A stretch of 64,000 nt of DNA from Delphinus delphis (GCF_949987515.2 NC_082694.2:42804451-42868450); one strand, 5' to 3'. Positions 1 to 11,737 are shown, numbered from the stretch's first letter. Notes: generated by a model from the sequence alone, not told the origin. Program-made: numbers and translations.

Positions 1-185
1 TTCTTGTTTGGCAATTTTCTCTTCCAAGAGTTTGACTCTATCATCTCACTCTCTCCTGGCCTGCAAGGTTTCTGCTGCAAAATCCACTGATAGCCTTACG
101 GGGATTCCCTTATATATGAATTAATTTTTCTCTTGTTGTTTTTTCTTGCTGTTAAAATTTTTCTCATTGTCTTTTATTTTATTTT
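1..185 (-). pseudogene. L1 ORF1 C-terminal fragment
   Basis: Read on the minus strand, this stretch matches the region of L1 ORF1p (the RNA-binding chaperone of the LINE-1 particle) around the RLTADFSAETLQARREW block. The same block is seen better preserved at about 42240-42360. The frame is broken and no ORF survives. It is cut by the window edge on the left and by an L1 3'-end fragment on the right, and was probably once continuous with the L1 5'UTR at 441-905. Confidence 0.75.
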
Positions 186-440
186 CTTTTTTTAACATCT
201 TTATTGGAGTATAATTGCTTTACAATAGTGTGTTAGTTTCTGCTTTATAACAAAATGAATCAGCTATACTTATACATATATCCCCATATCTCCTCCCTCT
301 TGCATCTCCCTCCCACCCTCTCTATCTCACCCCTCTAGGTGGTCACAAAGCACCAAGCTGACCTCCCCGTGCTATGCGGCTGCTTCCCACTAGCTATCTA
401 TTTTACATTTGGTAGTGTATATATGTCCATGCCATATGTC
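186..440 (-). mobile_element. L1 3'-end fragment, minus orientation
   Basis: Begins with a T-run (the reversed poly-A tail) and the reversed L1 3' terminus 'aacatctttattgg', then the cetartiodactyl L1 3'UTR through the 'ctaggtggtcacaaagcacc' block. The same module is seen at 1614-1740 and, in forward orientation, at 26481-26693. It is a 5'-truncated retrotransposed copy sitting inside older L1 sequence. No ORF is retained; the open frame across it is fortuitous. Confidence 0.85.
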
Positions 441-905
441 AACAAGTGGGCAGGCCTGTTGTTTATGTACACAGGGGCCATCCTGGTGTCTGGGTCCATG
501 TGGATAGGCCTAGCGCTGGAGTCTGCAGTGATGGGCCTGAGACCTGGGTCTGCATGGGCAGGCTTGGATCATGGGTCCAGAGGGCCAATCAGGACCCAGG
601 GACCACTGGGGTGGGCCTGGAATTTGGACTCACCTCACTCTCCTTCTCCCATGGGGAGAGGGCATCTCTCTGCGTGTTGGGCTGCCTGGGCTTGGGGAGG
701 AGTGATGAAAGTAGTATGAATCTGTCTTTCCTACTGCCTTCATGCATCTTTTCTAATTTCAGTGCTTCACCCAGGTGCTATAATTCTTTACCTGGAATTC
801 TTGGCTCTTACAAAATTATTTTTGCATGTGGATAGTTGTTCAAATTGATGTTTCTGGGGAAGGGACAAGCTCTGAAATTCCTATGCCACCATTATTGCTG
901 ATATT
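441..905 (-). mobile_element. L1 5'UTR relic, minus orientation
   Basis: The segment is relatively GC-rich, with repeated 'cctgggtc/gggcctg' words, a 'ctcccatggggagagggcatctct' block and a distal end near 870-905 resembling the reversed L1 5' terminus ('ccaccattattgctgatattac'). This fits the promoter-bearing 5'UTR of a cetartiodactyl L1 read on the minus strand. Two overlapping open frames of 126-129 codons cross it, but they have no coding signature and are chance. The subfamily is not determined. Confidence 0.6.
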
Positions 906-1610
906 ACTCTCCCCATATTTTAGTTGTTGTTCTTTAATCTCAGATATTAGTTCCAAGTATGGTAAAAAACAAAGGAAAAAACCAATAAGCTAGCAAACCA
1001 GAGCCAAAATAAATAAGCAAGCAAGCAAAAAAGCAAATAAACACAACAGAATCTTCAGCCATCTTGAGAGTCAAATCCAGAAGGAGGATTTCTAAAGTTT
1101 CTAAAGGCAACAGGTCCCAGAGAAGTATTTATCAACCCAAAGTCTCTTGGTGCTTTCTTGAAATCTCCAGTTTATTCACAGATATGATTTTTATTAAAGC
1201 AACTTGGCCCATATAATAGGAAAAAGCAAAACTGTTCCTTAGAAAGATAATTATCTGCTCATTAGGTGTTTATTTTAAAAAATGAGCTATATTCTCTTTC
1301 CTTTGCATTTGATTGCTGAATCATTGAGTTGTAGGGGATGTATTGTGGGTGAAGAGGAGAATCATGTAAGAACAATAGCAAATCCTTTGCCTGGAATTTG
1401 TTTTTTAGTTTTTGACTTATGTCTTCAGTCCTCGTAAAGATTCTTATAGTGGTGAATTTCAAAATTTATACTTGTGCTTTGATTTATTAAGATAGTAACA
1501 CAAGGAAAATAAAGTTGTAAAGATTTTGTAGAAAAGTTTACTAATTTGGTTTCGGTTAGGATTTTGTTTACTTGTTTAGAAGAAAGATTTGTGAATATTT
1601 AATTAGCAAC
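906..1610. other. No recognisable feature
   Basis: AT-rich sequence with an A-rich patch near 960-1040 (repeated 'aagcaaa' words). I see no repeat family, exon or RNA gene. Confidence 0.6.
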
Positions 1611-1613
1611 ATA

Positions 1614-1740
1614 TTTTTAACATCTTTATTGGAATATAATTGCTTTACAATAGTGGGTTAGTTTCTGCTGTATAACAAAGTGAATCGGCTATACGTAAAC
1701 ATATATCCCCATATCTCCTCCCTCTTGCGTCTCCCTCCCA
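1614..1740 (-). mobile_element. Short L1 3'-end fragment, minus orientation
   Basis: This is the reversed L1 3' terminus ('aacatctttattggaata') continuing through 'ctccctcttgcgtctccctccca', the same module as 186-440 but only about 127 bp long. It is an extremely 5'-truncated L1 insertion. No convincing target-site duplication is visible. Confidence 0.85.
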
Positions 1741-3784
1741 AATGATATATACTGATCCATCCATTAGACATGAAGCTCTCACCCTTTATATCAAGTTTAA
1801 ATAAAGCTTTTAGACCCAAAATATTTTTATTTGATCTGAAAAACAGTATTGCAAATCCTGCCTGGAATCTTTGAAAACTGATTGAGGCTGTACTTATGTA
1901 ACTCATGGTGTACACAAAGATCATGGGCTTGTACAGACAGTCACTTTGGACGGATTATTTTAATGTAGAATTGTCACACCTACAAATGAATTACTTGATG
2001 GCTGAACTTATGGTGTGACTAACACATGCTTTGCTAGTTAACTTCTGTGTGTGTGTTTGAATAGATAGATAAATTAGAATTTTATATTTAATAGTGAAAA
2101 TAATTGTTTGGATAATATATTCAGTCCCTCCTTACTAAGGACTTGGTGATACCCTTCGTTGCATCAGGTCCAGAGAGTGTTTCTGTCATGGTCCTGATTG
2201 TATCATATTTTGATGTCCTGATTCGATGTCATCTCAAGAAAGTTATTCTGAGTTTCACCCTGATAGAGGTTAGATTAAGAGAGCCATTGCAGATTGTATG
2301 CAGTCTCTTTTTGTAGTTTCTCAGCTATATTTCTATGGTTCTACCTACTATTTTGCTTAATTTTCTTTTTATAGGTATTTGAGTTGTTTGAAGTTGAGAA
2401 ATTTTCTCATGTTCAGTGTATTTCTGGCAAAAGGGTATGTATGCCCTAGAAAGTAAACATTTTTCTGTGCTACTCAGACAGATATTCCAGGTTAAAGTCA
2501 TGCTCTCATTTTTCTGCAGGAAAGGGATGATCTCTAGGTTGAATATTCTGAAAACAATGGGGTACAGTATTCATGAAGGATTAAATCAGTGTTCCCTCCA
2601 GTTTTACTATTAAATTATCAGGGTTTGGTATTTACCTGGTTCATTCCAATGTGTTTGTGAGATGACATCTACAGAGATTTGTAAGCTTTTCAAACCAGAG
2701 AGCAAAATTACATCAATATTCTTAAGTGCTTTGAAATGAGGCAGTGTGAAAATCAGATCGAAGAGCTTGACTATCAGAATTCATTCCTTCTTTTTACTCT
2801 GTTCTTTTCCCTATACCTAGAACTCCATCTTTCCTCTGTACGTGGTGCCTTTTCTTTTATCCTAACTCTTCTCCCTTCCACCTCTTGCAATAATTATATA
2901 ACATGTAGCTCTTTGACCCCAGACTTAAATTTTAATAATTTTATAATTTTCATCTCTTACATTCTGTTCAGTCATTTTACCTTAGGAGACAGGACTGAAA
3001 ATAATCCCTTCAAGGAGACATGCTAAGTATATGAGTATACAGTACTTTTAAGGTTTTTATTTTTTTTATTGTTGACTTTTAAAACTAAAATGTGTTATTT
3101 TGATTTAAATGATACATTTTGGAAGAAAGAAGTCATATTGGCTCTAAGTAAGTCAAATGTAGATAATGACAGTAAGTTAACAATCCTTTATCCATAGAAT
3201 ATCTGCTTAATGTATAGTTGACCAGGAAAGTATCTCAATGCCTTAGTTTTCCTCTTTTTAAATAGTCACTTGGCCTCATATTTCATTAAACCCCTGCAGT
3301 AGGAAATTTGAGCTCTAATAATAAATTATATAAAAACAACACTGAGATATAGATAAAATCTTGCTATTTTAGCAAAGATACTCTACATGTTCTTCCAAAT
3401 GTTCATATTTTACAAGGAATGTACTCCATATTGAACTTATACTGGATGCTTGTAATTATATAGAATGGATCCTGAGGTTAAATGTGAGACCGTAGAGATA
3501 GCATTGCATGGTTAGTTATTAATGTTAATTGAGCTTTCATTCTGTGAGGTGCACAGTACCAAAGAAATAGAAGTTCAGATGCAGGCTTCCTTGCAAACTG
3601 ATCATCTAATGGGGAGATAGAAGTCATTAAAAAACGGCACCCAATCCTGAATTTCCATGGCTAGACATCAAAAGGGCTAATGTTATTAAACTCTGTATTT
3701 GTATAACACTTTGAAATGTACAATCTGTCCTCATATATGATATCTCTTAAGATCTCTTAGGATACTGTGAAAACTACAAGGTGT
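1741..3784. other. Unassigned AT-rich sequence
   Basis: No repeat family, splice-flanked open frame or RNA gene was recognised. Short open frames (for example 2736-3026) carry no recognisable domain and are consistent with chance. Confidence 0.55.
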
Positions 3785-3995
3785 GGTGAAAGAGCATGAA
3801 TTTGGTTTCAAATAGAGCTGGTTCTAATCCTGTTCTGCCTCTTAAGTTGAAGATTTAAAGATCTCTGCACCTGTTTCCTCAGTTGTATAATGAGGATAAT
3901 AACATGCCTTTTAGTGCTGATTTGAGATTTATAGGAAATGACATGTTGTAGGATGGTCACTTACTTCATATAGTAAGTGACCAATAAATGTGTGC
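3785..3995 (+). repeat. MIR SINE fragment, plus strand
   Basis: Contains the MIR order of blocks: an 'agagctggttctaatcctg' head-like segment, the core 'cacctgtttcctcagttgtataatgaggataataac', and the tail 'gtgaccaataaatgtgtgctcc'. MIR is an ancient tRNA-derived SINE mobilised by L2. The copy is diverged but nearly full length. Confidence 0.8.
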
Positions 3996-4004
3996 TCCTC
4001 TCAT

Positions 4005-4100
4005 TATCCTTTTGCAGATGAGGAAACTGAAGCCTTTGCTTGGGACTAGGTCCTAGGCCTCCTAAACAAGATCAAAGCTCTGTTCATTATGCCACACTGT
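4005..4100 (-). repeat. MIR-like fragment, minus strand
   Basis: 'cagatgaggaaactgaagcc' followed by 'cattatgccacactgt' is the reversed MIR core and head. It lies next to the forward MIR at 3785-3995, giving two MIRs in opposite orientation. Confidence 0.6.
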
Positions 4101-4460
4101 TGGGGTTATCATGTGTGCTTAGTAGTCTGAAGGCTTACCATAGAGAACATCTTAATTTCAAGCCTATGCTAAAGACTTACCAGTTCTTATTATAGTTTTT
4201 CCCCAGAGATTTTGCATCCCTATTCTCTCTTTGATTTGGTAAAGGTTACTTTGTCTGATAGAAGAAAATAGTATATATCTATTGTTCCCTATCCACAGAT
4301 CAGCTTTTTTGTACTTGATAAAATGTTTGATCGTTTCAGAGATGCCATGAGCTCCACAAATTTCATCGTATCTTGCATATCTTATACTAATTCATAAATT
4401 TTATTGTCCTTTCTCTGCCATGTATCAAAGGGGGTTGGCAGGGAGTAGAAGTTACTAGAT
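4101..4460. other. Unassigned spacer
   Basis: AT-rich sequence with no recognisable element. Confidence 0.5.
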
Positions 4461-4475
4461 AAAAATATATAATCA

Positions 4476-4667
4476 GGGCTTCCCTGGTGGCGCAGTGGTT
4501 GAGAGTCCGCCTGCCGATGCAGGAGACACGGGTTCGTGCCCCGGTCCGGGAAGATCCCACATGCCACGTAGCGGCTGGGCCCGTGAGCCATGGCCGCTGA
4601 GCCTGCACGTCCGGAGCCTGTGCTCCGCAACGGGAGAGGACACAACAGTGAGAGGCCTGCGTACCGG

Positions 4668-4701
<34 letters not shown>
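4476..4701 (+). mobile_element. CHR-type tRNA-Glu SINE (short form)
   Basis: Begins 'gggcttccctggtggcgcag' and carries pol III promoter-like A-box (around 4493-4510) and B-box ('ggttcgtgcccc', around 4530) sequences inherited from tRNA-Glu. It ends in 'cgtaccgg', an A-run and an expanded (TA)n tail. An 11-bp target-site duplication, 'atatataatca', flanks it at 4465-4475 and 4702-4712. The high similarity to the other short copies suggests a fairly recent insertion. Open frames on both strands are shadows of the SINE. Confidence 0.95.
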
Positions 4702-4704
<3 letters not shown>

Positions 4705-4710
4705 TATAAT
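4679..4710. repeat. (TA)n microsatellite in SINE tail
   Basis: About 15 TA dinucleotides follow the A-run of the SINE and merge with the right-hand target-site duplication. Likely grown by slippage and polymorphic. Confidence 0.9.
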
Positions 4711-4712
4711 CA

Positions 4713-5794
4713 ATGGGAAGATGGTAGGACCTTACAAAGGTCAAACAGAGAAAACAATAACAAGAGAAATATGTGGGCATGTGTATTAGCCAAGGCCATG
4801 GATATGCCCAGGGTGTTCTAAGAAACACGCCAACTTAATGGAAAGAGTGAAGCTAACCATGCAGAGAGGAAGTGTGGGCATGTGACCTGTCTGTGCACAC
4901 TCCCTAATTTGATATTTCTTGGAAGACCCAAGGCAGTACTGATGTAGAAGCATACTTATTGATCTTAAAAGGAGTTTTAAAAAATATAACATTAGCTTTA
5001 TATAACTTCATTACCCTTACCAAATATGTTTTGTGTAGATATACTGGCTACCTTTTTCCTGGGTATCTGTGGTACAGATACATTGAATAACATTGAGATG
5101 AGATTTGTACACGTCCTCTAGGTTTCAAGAAGACGGTGTCTATCTCTAAAGTTATTAGAAAAGTGATCACTTTTGTTCATGCCTGATTAGTGTTTTATGG
5201 GAACTAGAAAGAAAAAAAAACTTTTTCTTGAAATGAATTTGTCTTCCTACATAGCTAGTTGGAAGGAATACTTCCCATCTACAAATATCTTCTTTAGAAT
5301 ACTTACAAGACTTTTTCTCAAATGTAATACAGCAACATCTACTCAGAGTTTTCCATTGGCTTTTAAGTGAATAGAAATCAGGGCGCTATTGAAGAATAAA
5401 CAGATTTTTCTCCTTAAAGTGAATATGATTTCCATTGTTTTGGCTTGTCTCCATTTATGGGCTATGAGGTTTATAGTTCTAGCTTCTTAACAAACTAGTT
5501 CCAAAGTCTCTCTCAGTATGTGCAATGGGTATTCAGCTGTATGTTTCTCCTGATGACCAGTGCTTTGAAGGAAGCTAAAATATTTTTAAAGCTCAAGTGC
5601 TCAACTAGGAATATTTGAGATTCTACAGATTTAATAGCAATGCAATATTCCCCCAAACTGTAAAAGTAGAAAAGCTGGAAACAGAGTGGAAATAGTGGAA
5701 AAGTAGAGCTTTTTTTTAGGTAGTTGCTGAGCTTATGATAATAAATATACTTTTCTTCAGTTATAGCAGTCATATCTAAACATCATAGGATACT
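4713..5794. other. Unassigned sequence
   Basis: No repeat, exon or RNA gene recognised. The minus-strand frame at 5513-5773 lacks any domain signature. Confidence 0.5.
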
Positions 5795-5975
5795 AGAGTT
5801 AGAATAGCCTACAGATCATTTATTTTAACTCCTGGTATCACAAATGATGAAGGTGAGACTCAAAAAGGTGAAGGTGAAGGTGCAGGTTATGTAACTAGTT
5901 ATTGGTCAAATGAGTCATAGCCATATCTCTTGATGTTTCTTTTTCATTGTATGATGCATAATGCACCACTCTCTT
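5795..5975 (-). repeat. Possible MIR/MIR3 fragment
   Basis: 'cagatcatttattttaactcc' followed by 'aaatgatgaaggtgagactc' and a 'tgatgcataatgcacca' end resembles the MIR3-type 'gatcatctagtcc ... gatgaggaaactgag ... actgcaccac' order. Highly diverged; orientation inferred. Confidence 0.4.
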
Positions 5976-7872
5976 TGAAAACAGGTCTTTTGCCCAGAAG
6001 AACTTCCTTAGAAATCTAATTATGTGAGGATTACAAGGCTGAGAAATAGTGATAGCTCAATGTCAACTCATTGATCTGGTGCATATTCACAATGAATGTA
6101 ATTGATACACAATTACAGAATCATCAGATACCAATATTAGGTTCTTTCATCTTAATTACTTATAGAAAAGATATTTTATTTTCCTTTTTATATATAGAGA
6201 TGACCCAACAAATCTCACTTCTTATACCTCTTTTTAAAATTCCAGACAGAGATTCAGTTTCCTCACTGGCATCATTCTATAGAGAGCTCATTTTAGCCAA
6301 TGAGAAATAAAGTGGCTTTATTCTAACCTTCTTGATGTCCTCTGCCTGGACCTCCCCAAATACCAGAATCACCTAAGACTTAAAATCAATTACAGTTGAC
6401 ATAGGTACCATGTTGTAATCCTCCTATATAATTAAACAGTTTAATTGTCATTGTTTCATAATGTTTGCTAACAGCAGAAACCATCCAGCTGGTGGCTGTG
6501 TTCTTTCAAGAGGCGCTTAGTACAATTCTCGTAAACCGAAGAGAACTTAGATGCAGATAAAAATCACAACCTCTTCACTTTGCATTTTTAGCACATGCCA
6601 CATTGTAGTCTATTCACCTTATGCATTTTTGTTGAAAGTTGCAAGGATATGAAAATAAAGAAATTAGTTACAGACTGGGCTGTAAAGAAAAGAATGTAGA
6701 ATGGAAATATAAACTAATGTGAAAAACTTGCTTCAGAACTCGTCCTTTAAATATTCATATTCAAGTTCTTTAATGGAATGAGTTTTCTTTTGTATGCAAA
6801 TTAGTTTCTGTTTGACAGTTTGATTTTATAATTGTGATATGATTTCACCTCTTTGAGTCTTAGTTTTCATATCTATAACACGGAGATGGTGATAGTTCCA
6901 ACATCTCTGGAGTTTTAGATTAAAAAATATACTATATACTTGAAAACACTGTATATGTTTTCAAAATACATAGGCATATGTTTATGATTGTATACTGTTA
7001 AGGAAGCAATTTGATGAAATGATATCTAGTTTCATTTCCAACTCCCACGTTCTACAGTACCACTCCTTATCATCTAACACATCAATACTTCCATAAAGAG
7101 CCAGTCCATTTCTCTCAGACCAATGGAAATGCTGCCTTTCTCTTCTTCTTCTACCCCCTGTAGCATGTTAATTACAACACTGATCATTATTCATTTTTGC
7201 AACTCCCAGAAAGTACCTGCTCATTGCCTATTCAATGAATAATCTTGTTGCTTCCAAACCAAGGACGTCTACACTGCTCTGTAGCTATCATTGTATAGCA
7301 TATTGTAAAGAGCCAATAAATTGGCTGACCAGTTACTTAAAACCCCACTCCTAAAAGAATGTGGGAAAGGTCACTTAGTCACTTTGCATCCTATGCTTAG
7401 TCATCTCTGCATCCACCAAGTTTTACTATCTTTCTTAAAAAAAAAAAAAAAAAAAAGCAGTCAAAGAATGGGTTGATTATTGGAAACCTTTCCTCCCTCT
7501 ACTCCGGAAGGTGTAACTCAGCAGCAGCTCTCAGTTCTTACTGTGTATTACCCAAGTGTTGAAATGTCTCTATTGTTGAATTTATGAACTAATCTTGGTT
7601 TTCATCTCTCTACACCTGATCACCCACACCCACTAAATAGAATGACAGTAGTTACCATGTATCTGCCTTCTTGTAAGAACCTTTGAAATTATCTTTGCAA
7701 AGTACTCTGAGGCCAATAAGAAAGAGACACCCCAAATATATACTGGTATTTTCTCTTCCTAAATTTCACTGCTCATCTTAAAAGTTAATATTTTCTCTTT
7801 GGAATTCTTGAAGATAGTTTTATAAACTGGCAGAAAAGTTTTCAGTACCATGTTATCAAGCCCCTATGCTCC
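5976..7872. other. Unassigned sequence with one poly-A run
   Basis: A pure A-run occupies about 7437-7456 but no SINE or L1 body precedes it, so the element behind it, if any, is not recognisable. Nothing else is identified. Confidence 0.5.
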
Positions 7873-8041
7873 TTTTTTAAAATTTATTTTATTTATTTAT
7901 TTTTGGCTGTGTTGGGTCTTTGTTGTTTGTGTGCTGGCTTTCTCTAGTTGTGGCGAGCAGGGGCTACTCTTCGTTGCGGTGCACGGGCTTCACTAGTTGT
8001 GGCATGCAGACTCAGTAGTTGTTGCTCGCGGGCTCCAGAGC
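7873..8041 (-). mobile_element. CHR-2-like SINE, 5'-truncated, minus strand
   Basis: The reversed tail ('aaatttattttatttatttat' then 'ttttggctgtgttgggtc') is followed by the 'ctagttgtggcgagcagg' and 'cgttgcggtgcacgggcttc' blocks of the long CHR form. It stops at 'gcgggctccagag' without the tRNA-derived head, which is present in the full copy at 44798-45122. No clear target-site duplication is seen. Confidence 0.85.
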
Positions 8042-8485
8042 TAGATATGCATCTAAATTTGTTGAAATATTGACCTTATTCTCAATAAAGGGCAGATATC
8101 TAAGATGTTGTCTCTGAAAGCATAATAGGGAAACAGTACAACACCCTCTAGAAGATGAAGTCATACAAAGCAGCAGTTCACCGGAATCAGTGGCATTCTC
8201 CTCTCAGAGCTCAGATGCTCCTTTACTCTATCATTAACATGGAGGTCCTTGCTCTCAGCCTAACCATTTTCCTCTGGGGCTCTTTGGAATAGAATGTAAA
8301 GTTTCTCACATGCTTTGCTAACTTTAGTTCAGCCAGGTGAAAAGGGAAACACAGGCAATTTTGCTGTCACCATTCTTGTTATCTCAATTATGATGTAGAT
8401 ATTTATGGGTTAGGTGGTCTCAGTGCCTCCTGGCTTTCTAACAGCACCCCTCACTGTGTTTCCCTCCTCCAACTTTTCCTTCCAG
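8042..8485. other. Unassigned sequence
   Basis: No feature recognised. Confidence 0.5.
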
Positions 8486-8960
8486 TGAGAAGCCTAATCT
8501 TTTAAAACAACTTGTCAAAAACTATCACTGACATCCACTGCCTGCACATAAAATCCAGACATCTTAGCCTAATGTCCGAAACCTTCCATGATATGACCCT
8601 AGCCTGCTTCCTAGCCATAAGTCTGAATTTTCCCTTGGTTGAACTGGTATTCTACACAAACTGTTCTACTCAATGCTTATTTAACCTGTTGTTTAATGGT
8701 CCATGTCCTATATTTTTGCTGTTTCCTAGCCCCTGTTTTTCCTTCCACCAGAATTGTAGGCCACGTTAAAATCTCTCTTTTTTTAGCCATCCTGGGGGGG
8801 GGAAGTAGCACCTATATTTGGGACAGTTCAGTGCTACCCTTAGGTATAACCTCTGTTGTTAGTATTGTTATTGTTTTTATATGTCTTACATCTGTCACTG
8901 TACCAGAAGCTCCATAGGACAGAGTTTATGGATCAGCCATCCTTATCATCCTCACAAGAT
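8486..8960 (+). repeat. L2 LINE 3'-region fragment
   Basis: Contains diverged L2 words in order: 'aaaatccagacatcttagcc', 'ccttccatgatatgacccta', a 'tgtcactgtaccagaagctcc' segment and a 'gacagagtttatgg' segment. L2 is an ancient mammalian LINE. The 85- and 92-codon open frames here are remnants or chance. Confidence 0.6.
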
Positions 8961-9039
8961 CATATTCCTAGTCTGCGCTCAAATATGTATTTGCTCAAAG
9001 ATACCTAACAATTTTTCATACCACTATGGTTAGTGTTGC

Positions 9040-9230
9040 AGGCCCTGCCACAGAAATTTTAAATATATACTTTTACTAAGTTAACAAATCTTCACAATGA
9101 TATTGCAAGATAACTACCATTACTATTAATTTTTTAAAAAGGTGAATCAAACTAAGATCCAAGAAAAAATGAAGTGACTTGCCAAGACCATAGAGTCAAA
9201 GTGTCTGCGGCAGAGTTTTTGAACAGGTTT
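9040..9230 (-). repeat. MIR fragment, minus strand
   Basis: 'aaatcttcacaatgatattgc ... ctaccattactattaa ... aagtgacttgccaagacc ... cagagtttttgaac' is the reversed MIR layout. Diverged but ordered. Confidence 0.6.
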
Positions 9231-10170
9231 ATTTCACTCAAGGAACATCATCCCAGTAAGGCTGAGGCAAGGATTCTAATATTAAAAACAAAAACAAAGG
9301 CAAAATCATTTGTGCAAAGCGTGTCAGGCTGGTTTGTGAGACAAGAGCCCCCCAAGCTCCTGAAACAACATGAGTAAGAGAAATATCCAGAGACTGAAAC
9401 ATTTCAGGAGAAACCCCTTACCACAGATTGTATGCAGGTACTATGTTTACTGTCAGATTTGAGTTATGCTTCAGACAATGAGATTCCGTGTTCACTATTC
9501 TGCTTGAAGCTGATATATTTAGGGTCAGCTGTAAACCAATTTGTGAGGGAGAAAAAGTTGTGTTAAATATGCTTGTGTGTCATTTGCTGGGGCATAGCCT
9601 GACCTACATGAGTCCCTCCAAAATTTCTCAGTCTGCCTTATATGTTCCACTGACAGCCCATGTTTAGATCCAATTTCTGAGCCAATGTCAATCAAAGCTG
9701 GCCTTTTGGGGCTTAGAAGTATGTCACCTGTCTTAGATCTGGTAACTGGGTTGTGATTGCTAACTCTGAAATTATTTCCATGTTCCTTTTGTTGTCAGGC
9801 TATGTCTTGGTACATCTGGAACTGATTTCCCTAGGGAGAGAGTTTAGATGTGGACATGGGAAGTGCAAACTGAAGCACAGTGTCAAGATTTACCAAGGAT
9901 GTAAGCAGCCAAGTTGTATTAGAGCAAAAATGTTGCCCAAAACATTTTACCAAACAAATAGGATGAAAAAAGAGTTCTAGGATATAGAAGTCAGAGTTGG
10001 TGCTAAATGATCTAAAGCAAAGGAGTAAGTGGATGAGAAGCACTGAGTCAGAGAAGTCCATGACTAGGGGAATAGGATGAGACCCTGGGAGGATCAATGC
10101 AAGAATGATCTTTGGGGGCTCAGGACATGGTCTGAGGTCAGTAAGATGATGCCATAGGCAAAGCTTGCTT
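9231..10170. other. Unassigned sequence
   Basis: No repeat or coding signature recognised. Open frames at 9174-9377 and 9753-9980 are short and without domains. Confidence 0.5.
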
Positions 10171-10222
10171 TATTAAAAATTTTTTTAAAAATTTTATTGG
10201 AGTATAGTTGATTTAAAATGTT
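10171..10222 (-). mobile_element. L1 3'-terminus stub
   Basis: About 50 bp matching the reversed L1 end ('aaaattttattggagtatag ... ttgatttaaaatgttgt'). Too short to subclassify. Confidence 0.5.
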
Positions 10223-10950
10223 GTATTTATTCATTCAAAACATATCCATGTGATGACTTCCATTCAATCATTCTTCCATTTAGCAGAAGGGATACAGTGC
10301 CGGTTCAAAAGGGAGTTTTCAGTTAAGCAAGTAATACAGACAGAAATCAAATAATTATACAAGTAGTTGAGAAATTATAATTTTGAAAACTCCTGTGAAG
10401 GAAAAGACTTCCATGGGGAAGAATCATAGATGAGACTGACGGTGAAATATTAACCACCTGTAGGATGGAGGGTGCACATCAGGCAAAGGAAACAGGAAAA
10501 AACATGGTATATTTGAGGAACAAAGAGAAGTCTGGCATCATTGGAACATAGCAAGAGATAAGTGAGTGGCATGAGAAAAGATTAGAAAGGTAAACAGGAG
10601 CCAAATCCATAAGGCAGATATCGCTACTGTTATCCCAGTTTCCAGATGAAACATCTGAGACTCGGATAACTTAACTCCTTAACTCACCAGCTAGGAAGGG
10701 GTCAAACCAAAATATGAATCAGGGCTATTTAAGTGCATAGGCTATTTCCATAACCTATGTCACAAATGCCTTTATATAGTTCCTGCAGACTATATTAAGG
10801 TTTTAAACTTAATCCTAAAAGCAATGGTAAGTACACTGAGAGATATTAATAGCAAAAGTGGGATAAAAGATAATTTGGGCTGGTCGATGGAGGATGGATT
10901 GGAAAATGACACTGGTTAGCAGCCTATTGGAGTGGATAGAATACTGTGCT
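10223..10950 (-). repeat. L2 LINE fragment split by a MIR
   Basis: Reversed L2 features appear in order: 'gggatacagtgccggttcaa', 'gaggaacaaagagaagtctggc', 'aggagccaaatcc', then after an interruption 'ttttaaacttaatcctaaaagcaatgg' and 'gcctattggagtggataga'. The interruption at about 10612-10780 is a MIR. The long 5' extent is comparable to the L2 at 34780-36180. Confidence 0.55.
10612..10780 (-). repeat. MIR inserted in L2
   Basis: 'cgctactgttatcccagtttccagatgaaacatctgag' and 'ctaggaaggggtcaaaccaaaatatgaatcagggc' are the reversed MIR core and distal part. The flanks read as one interrupted L2, so this MIR is the younger of the two. Confidence 0.6.
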
Positions 10951-11375
10951 ATCCAACACATTCTTAAATTTCCTCATCACCTAACTGGATGGGAACTTTG
11001 AGATCAGCTGATCATTCACCTCCACTATCTATCCAAGAAGGTGCTGAGGTCTAGAGTTATTTCCTCTGAGCCACAATTTTATGCTGCCGTTCATTTCATG
11101 TAACTGTAAGCAGTTTGGAGGACTGGCAAATCATTCAGTACTCCAATATTTCTTATTGCAAGCTGAGTAGTTGCCAGTAAGAGTCAGGTCAATTTTATCA
11201 GCCATTCTTCCCTGAAATCAGCAGACACTTACATAACTGAAACCAGTTTTAAATCTATGGTACAGACAGGGGTTCAAATCAGTGTAAATTCAAAAGGTAA
11301 TAATAATGTTATTTTAACATTTACCAAACCTTTCTATATGTACTACGAATATACCTTTGAAAAGCATCTAAACCA
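10951..11375. other. Mostly unassigned, possible MIR3 trace
   Basis: 'gatcagctgatcattcacctcc' near 11003-11025 faintly resembles a MIR3 end. Nothing else is seen. Confidence 0.35.
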
Positions 11376-11517
11376 TTTCATTTATTTATTCCTATGTCTA
11401 ATCCTCTATATCTATATCAAGAATATTCCGTGTATCAGGCTTTATGCCCTAGGTACTGGGTATATAGTGGTGAACAAAACAGAGTCCTTGTCCACATGAA
11501 GTTTAAAATATGATAGA
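11376..11517 (-). repeat. L2 3'-end fragment, minus strand
   Basis: 'ttcatttatttatt ... tatcaggctttatgccctaggtactgggtatatagtggtgaacaaaacagagtccttgtccac' is the reversed L2 3' end. The downstream SINE used its last bases as target site. Confidence 0.7.
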
Positions 11518-11737
11518 GGGCTTCCCTGGTGGTGCAGTGGTTGAGAGTCCGCCTGCCAATGCAGGGGACACGGGTTCGTGCCCCGGTCCGGGAAGATCCC
11601 ACATGCCGCGGAGCGGCTAGGCCCGTGAGCCATGGCCGCTGAGCCTGTGCGTCCGGAGCCTGTGCTCCACAACAGGAGAGGCCACAGCAGTGAGAGGCCT
11701 GTGTACCGCAAAAAATAAATAAATTAATTAATTAAAT
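11518..11737 (+). mobile_element. CHR-type tRNA-Glu SINE (short form)
   Basis: Full short-form CHR SINE from 'gggcttccctggtggtgcag' to 'gtgtaccgca' with a variable A-rich tail of 'aaat/taat' units. The 13-bp flanks 'aaaatatgataga' (11505-11517) and 'aaaatatgatgga' (11738-11750) differ at one site, a near-perfect target-site duplication. The minus-strand open frame at 11442-11711 is a SINE shadow. Confidence 0.95.

Noticed and set aside
339..835. Two overlapping plus-strand frames of 126-129 codons, Gly/Trp-rich
   Set aside because: They cross the boundary between an L1 3'-end fragment and an L1 5'UTR on the opposite strand; there is no conserved domain and the composition follows the GC-rich 5'UTR.
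4510..4560. Functional tRNA-Glu gene
   Set aside because: The A- and B-box-like sequences belong to the tRNA-derived head of a SINE; no complete cloverleaf, and the body continues as a SINE.
4382..4828. Open frames on both strands around 4400-4830, up to 148 codons
   Set aside because: They are reading frames through a CHR SINE and its (TA)n tail. Near-identical peptides recur at 11442, 21607, 22516 and 28617, wherever the SINE occurs.
7437..7456. Processed pseudogene or SINE ending in the A-run
   Set aside because: No transcript-like or SINE body could be recognised upstream, and no duplication flanks it.
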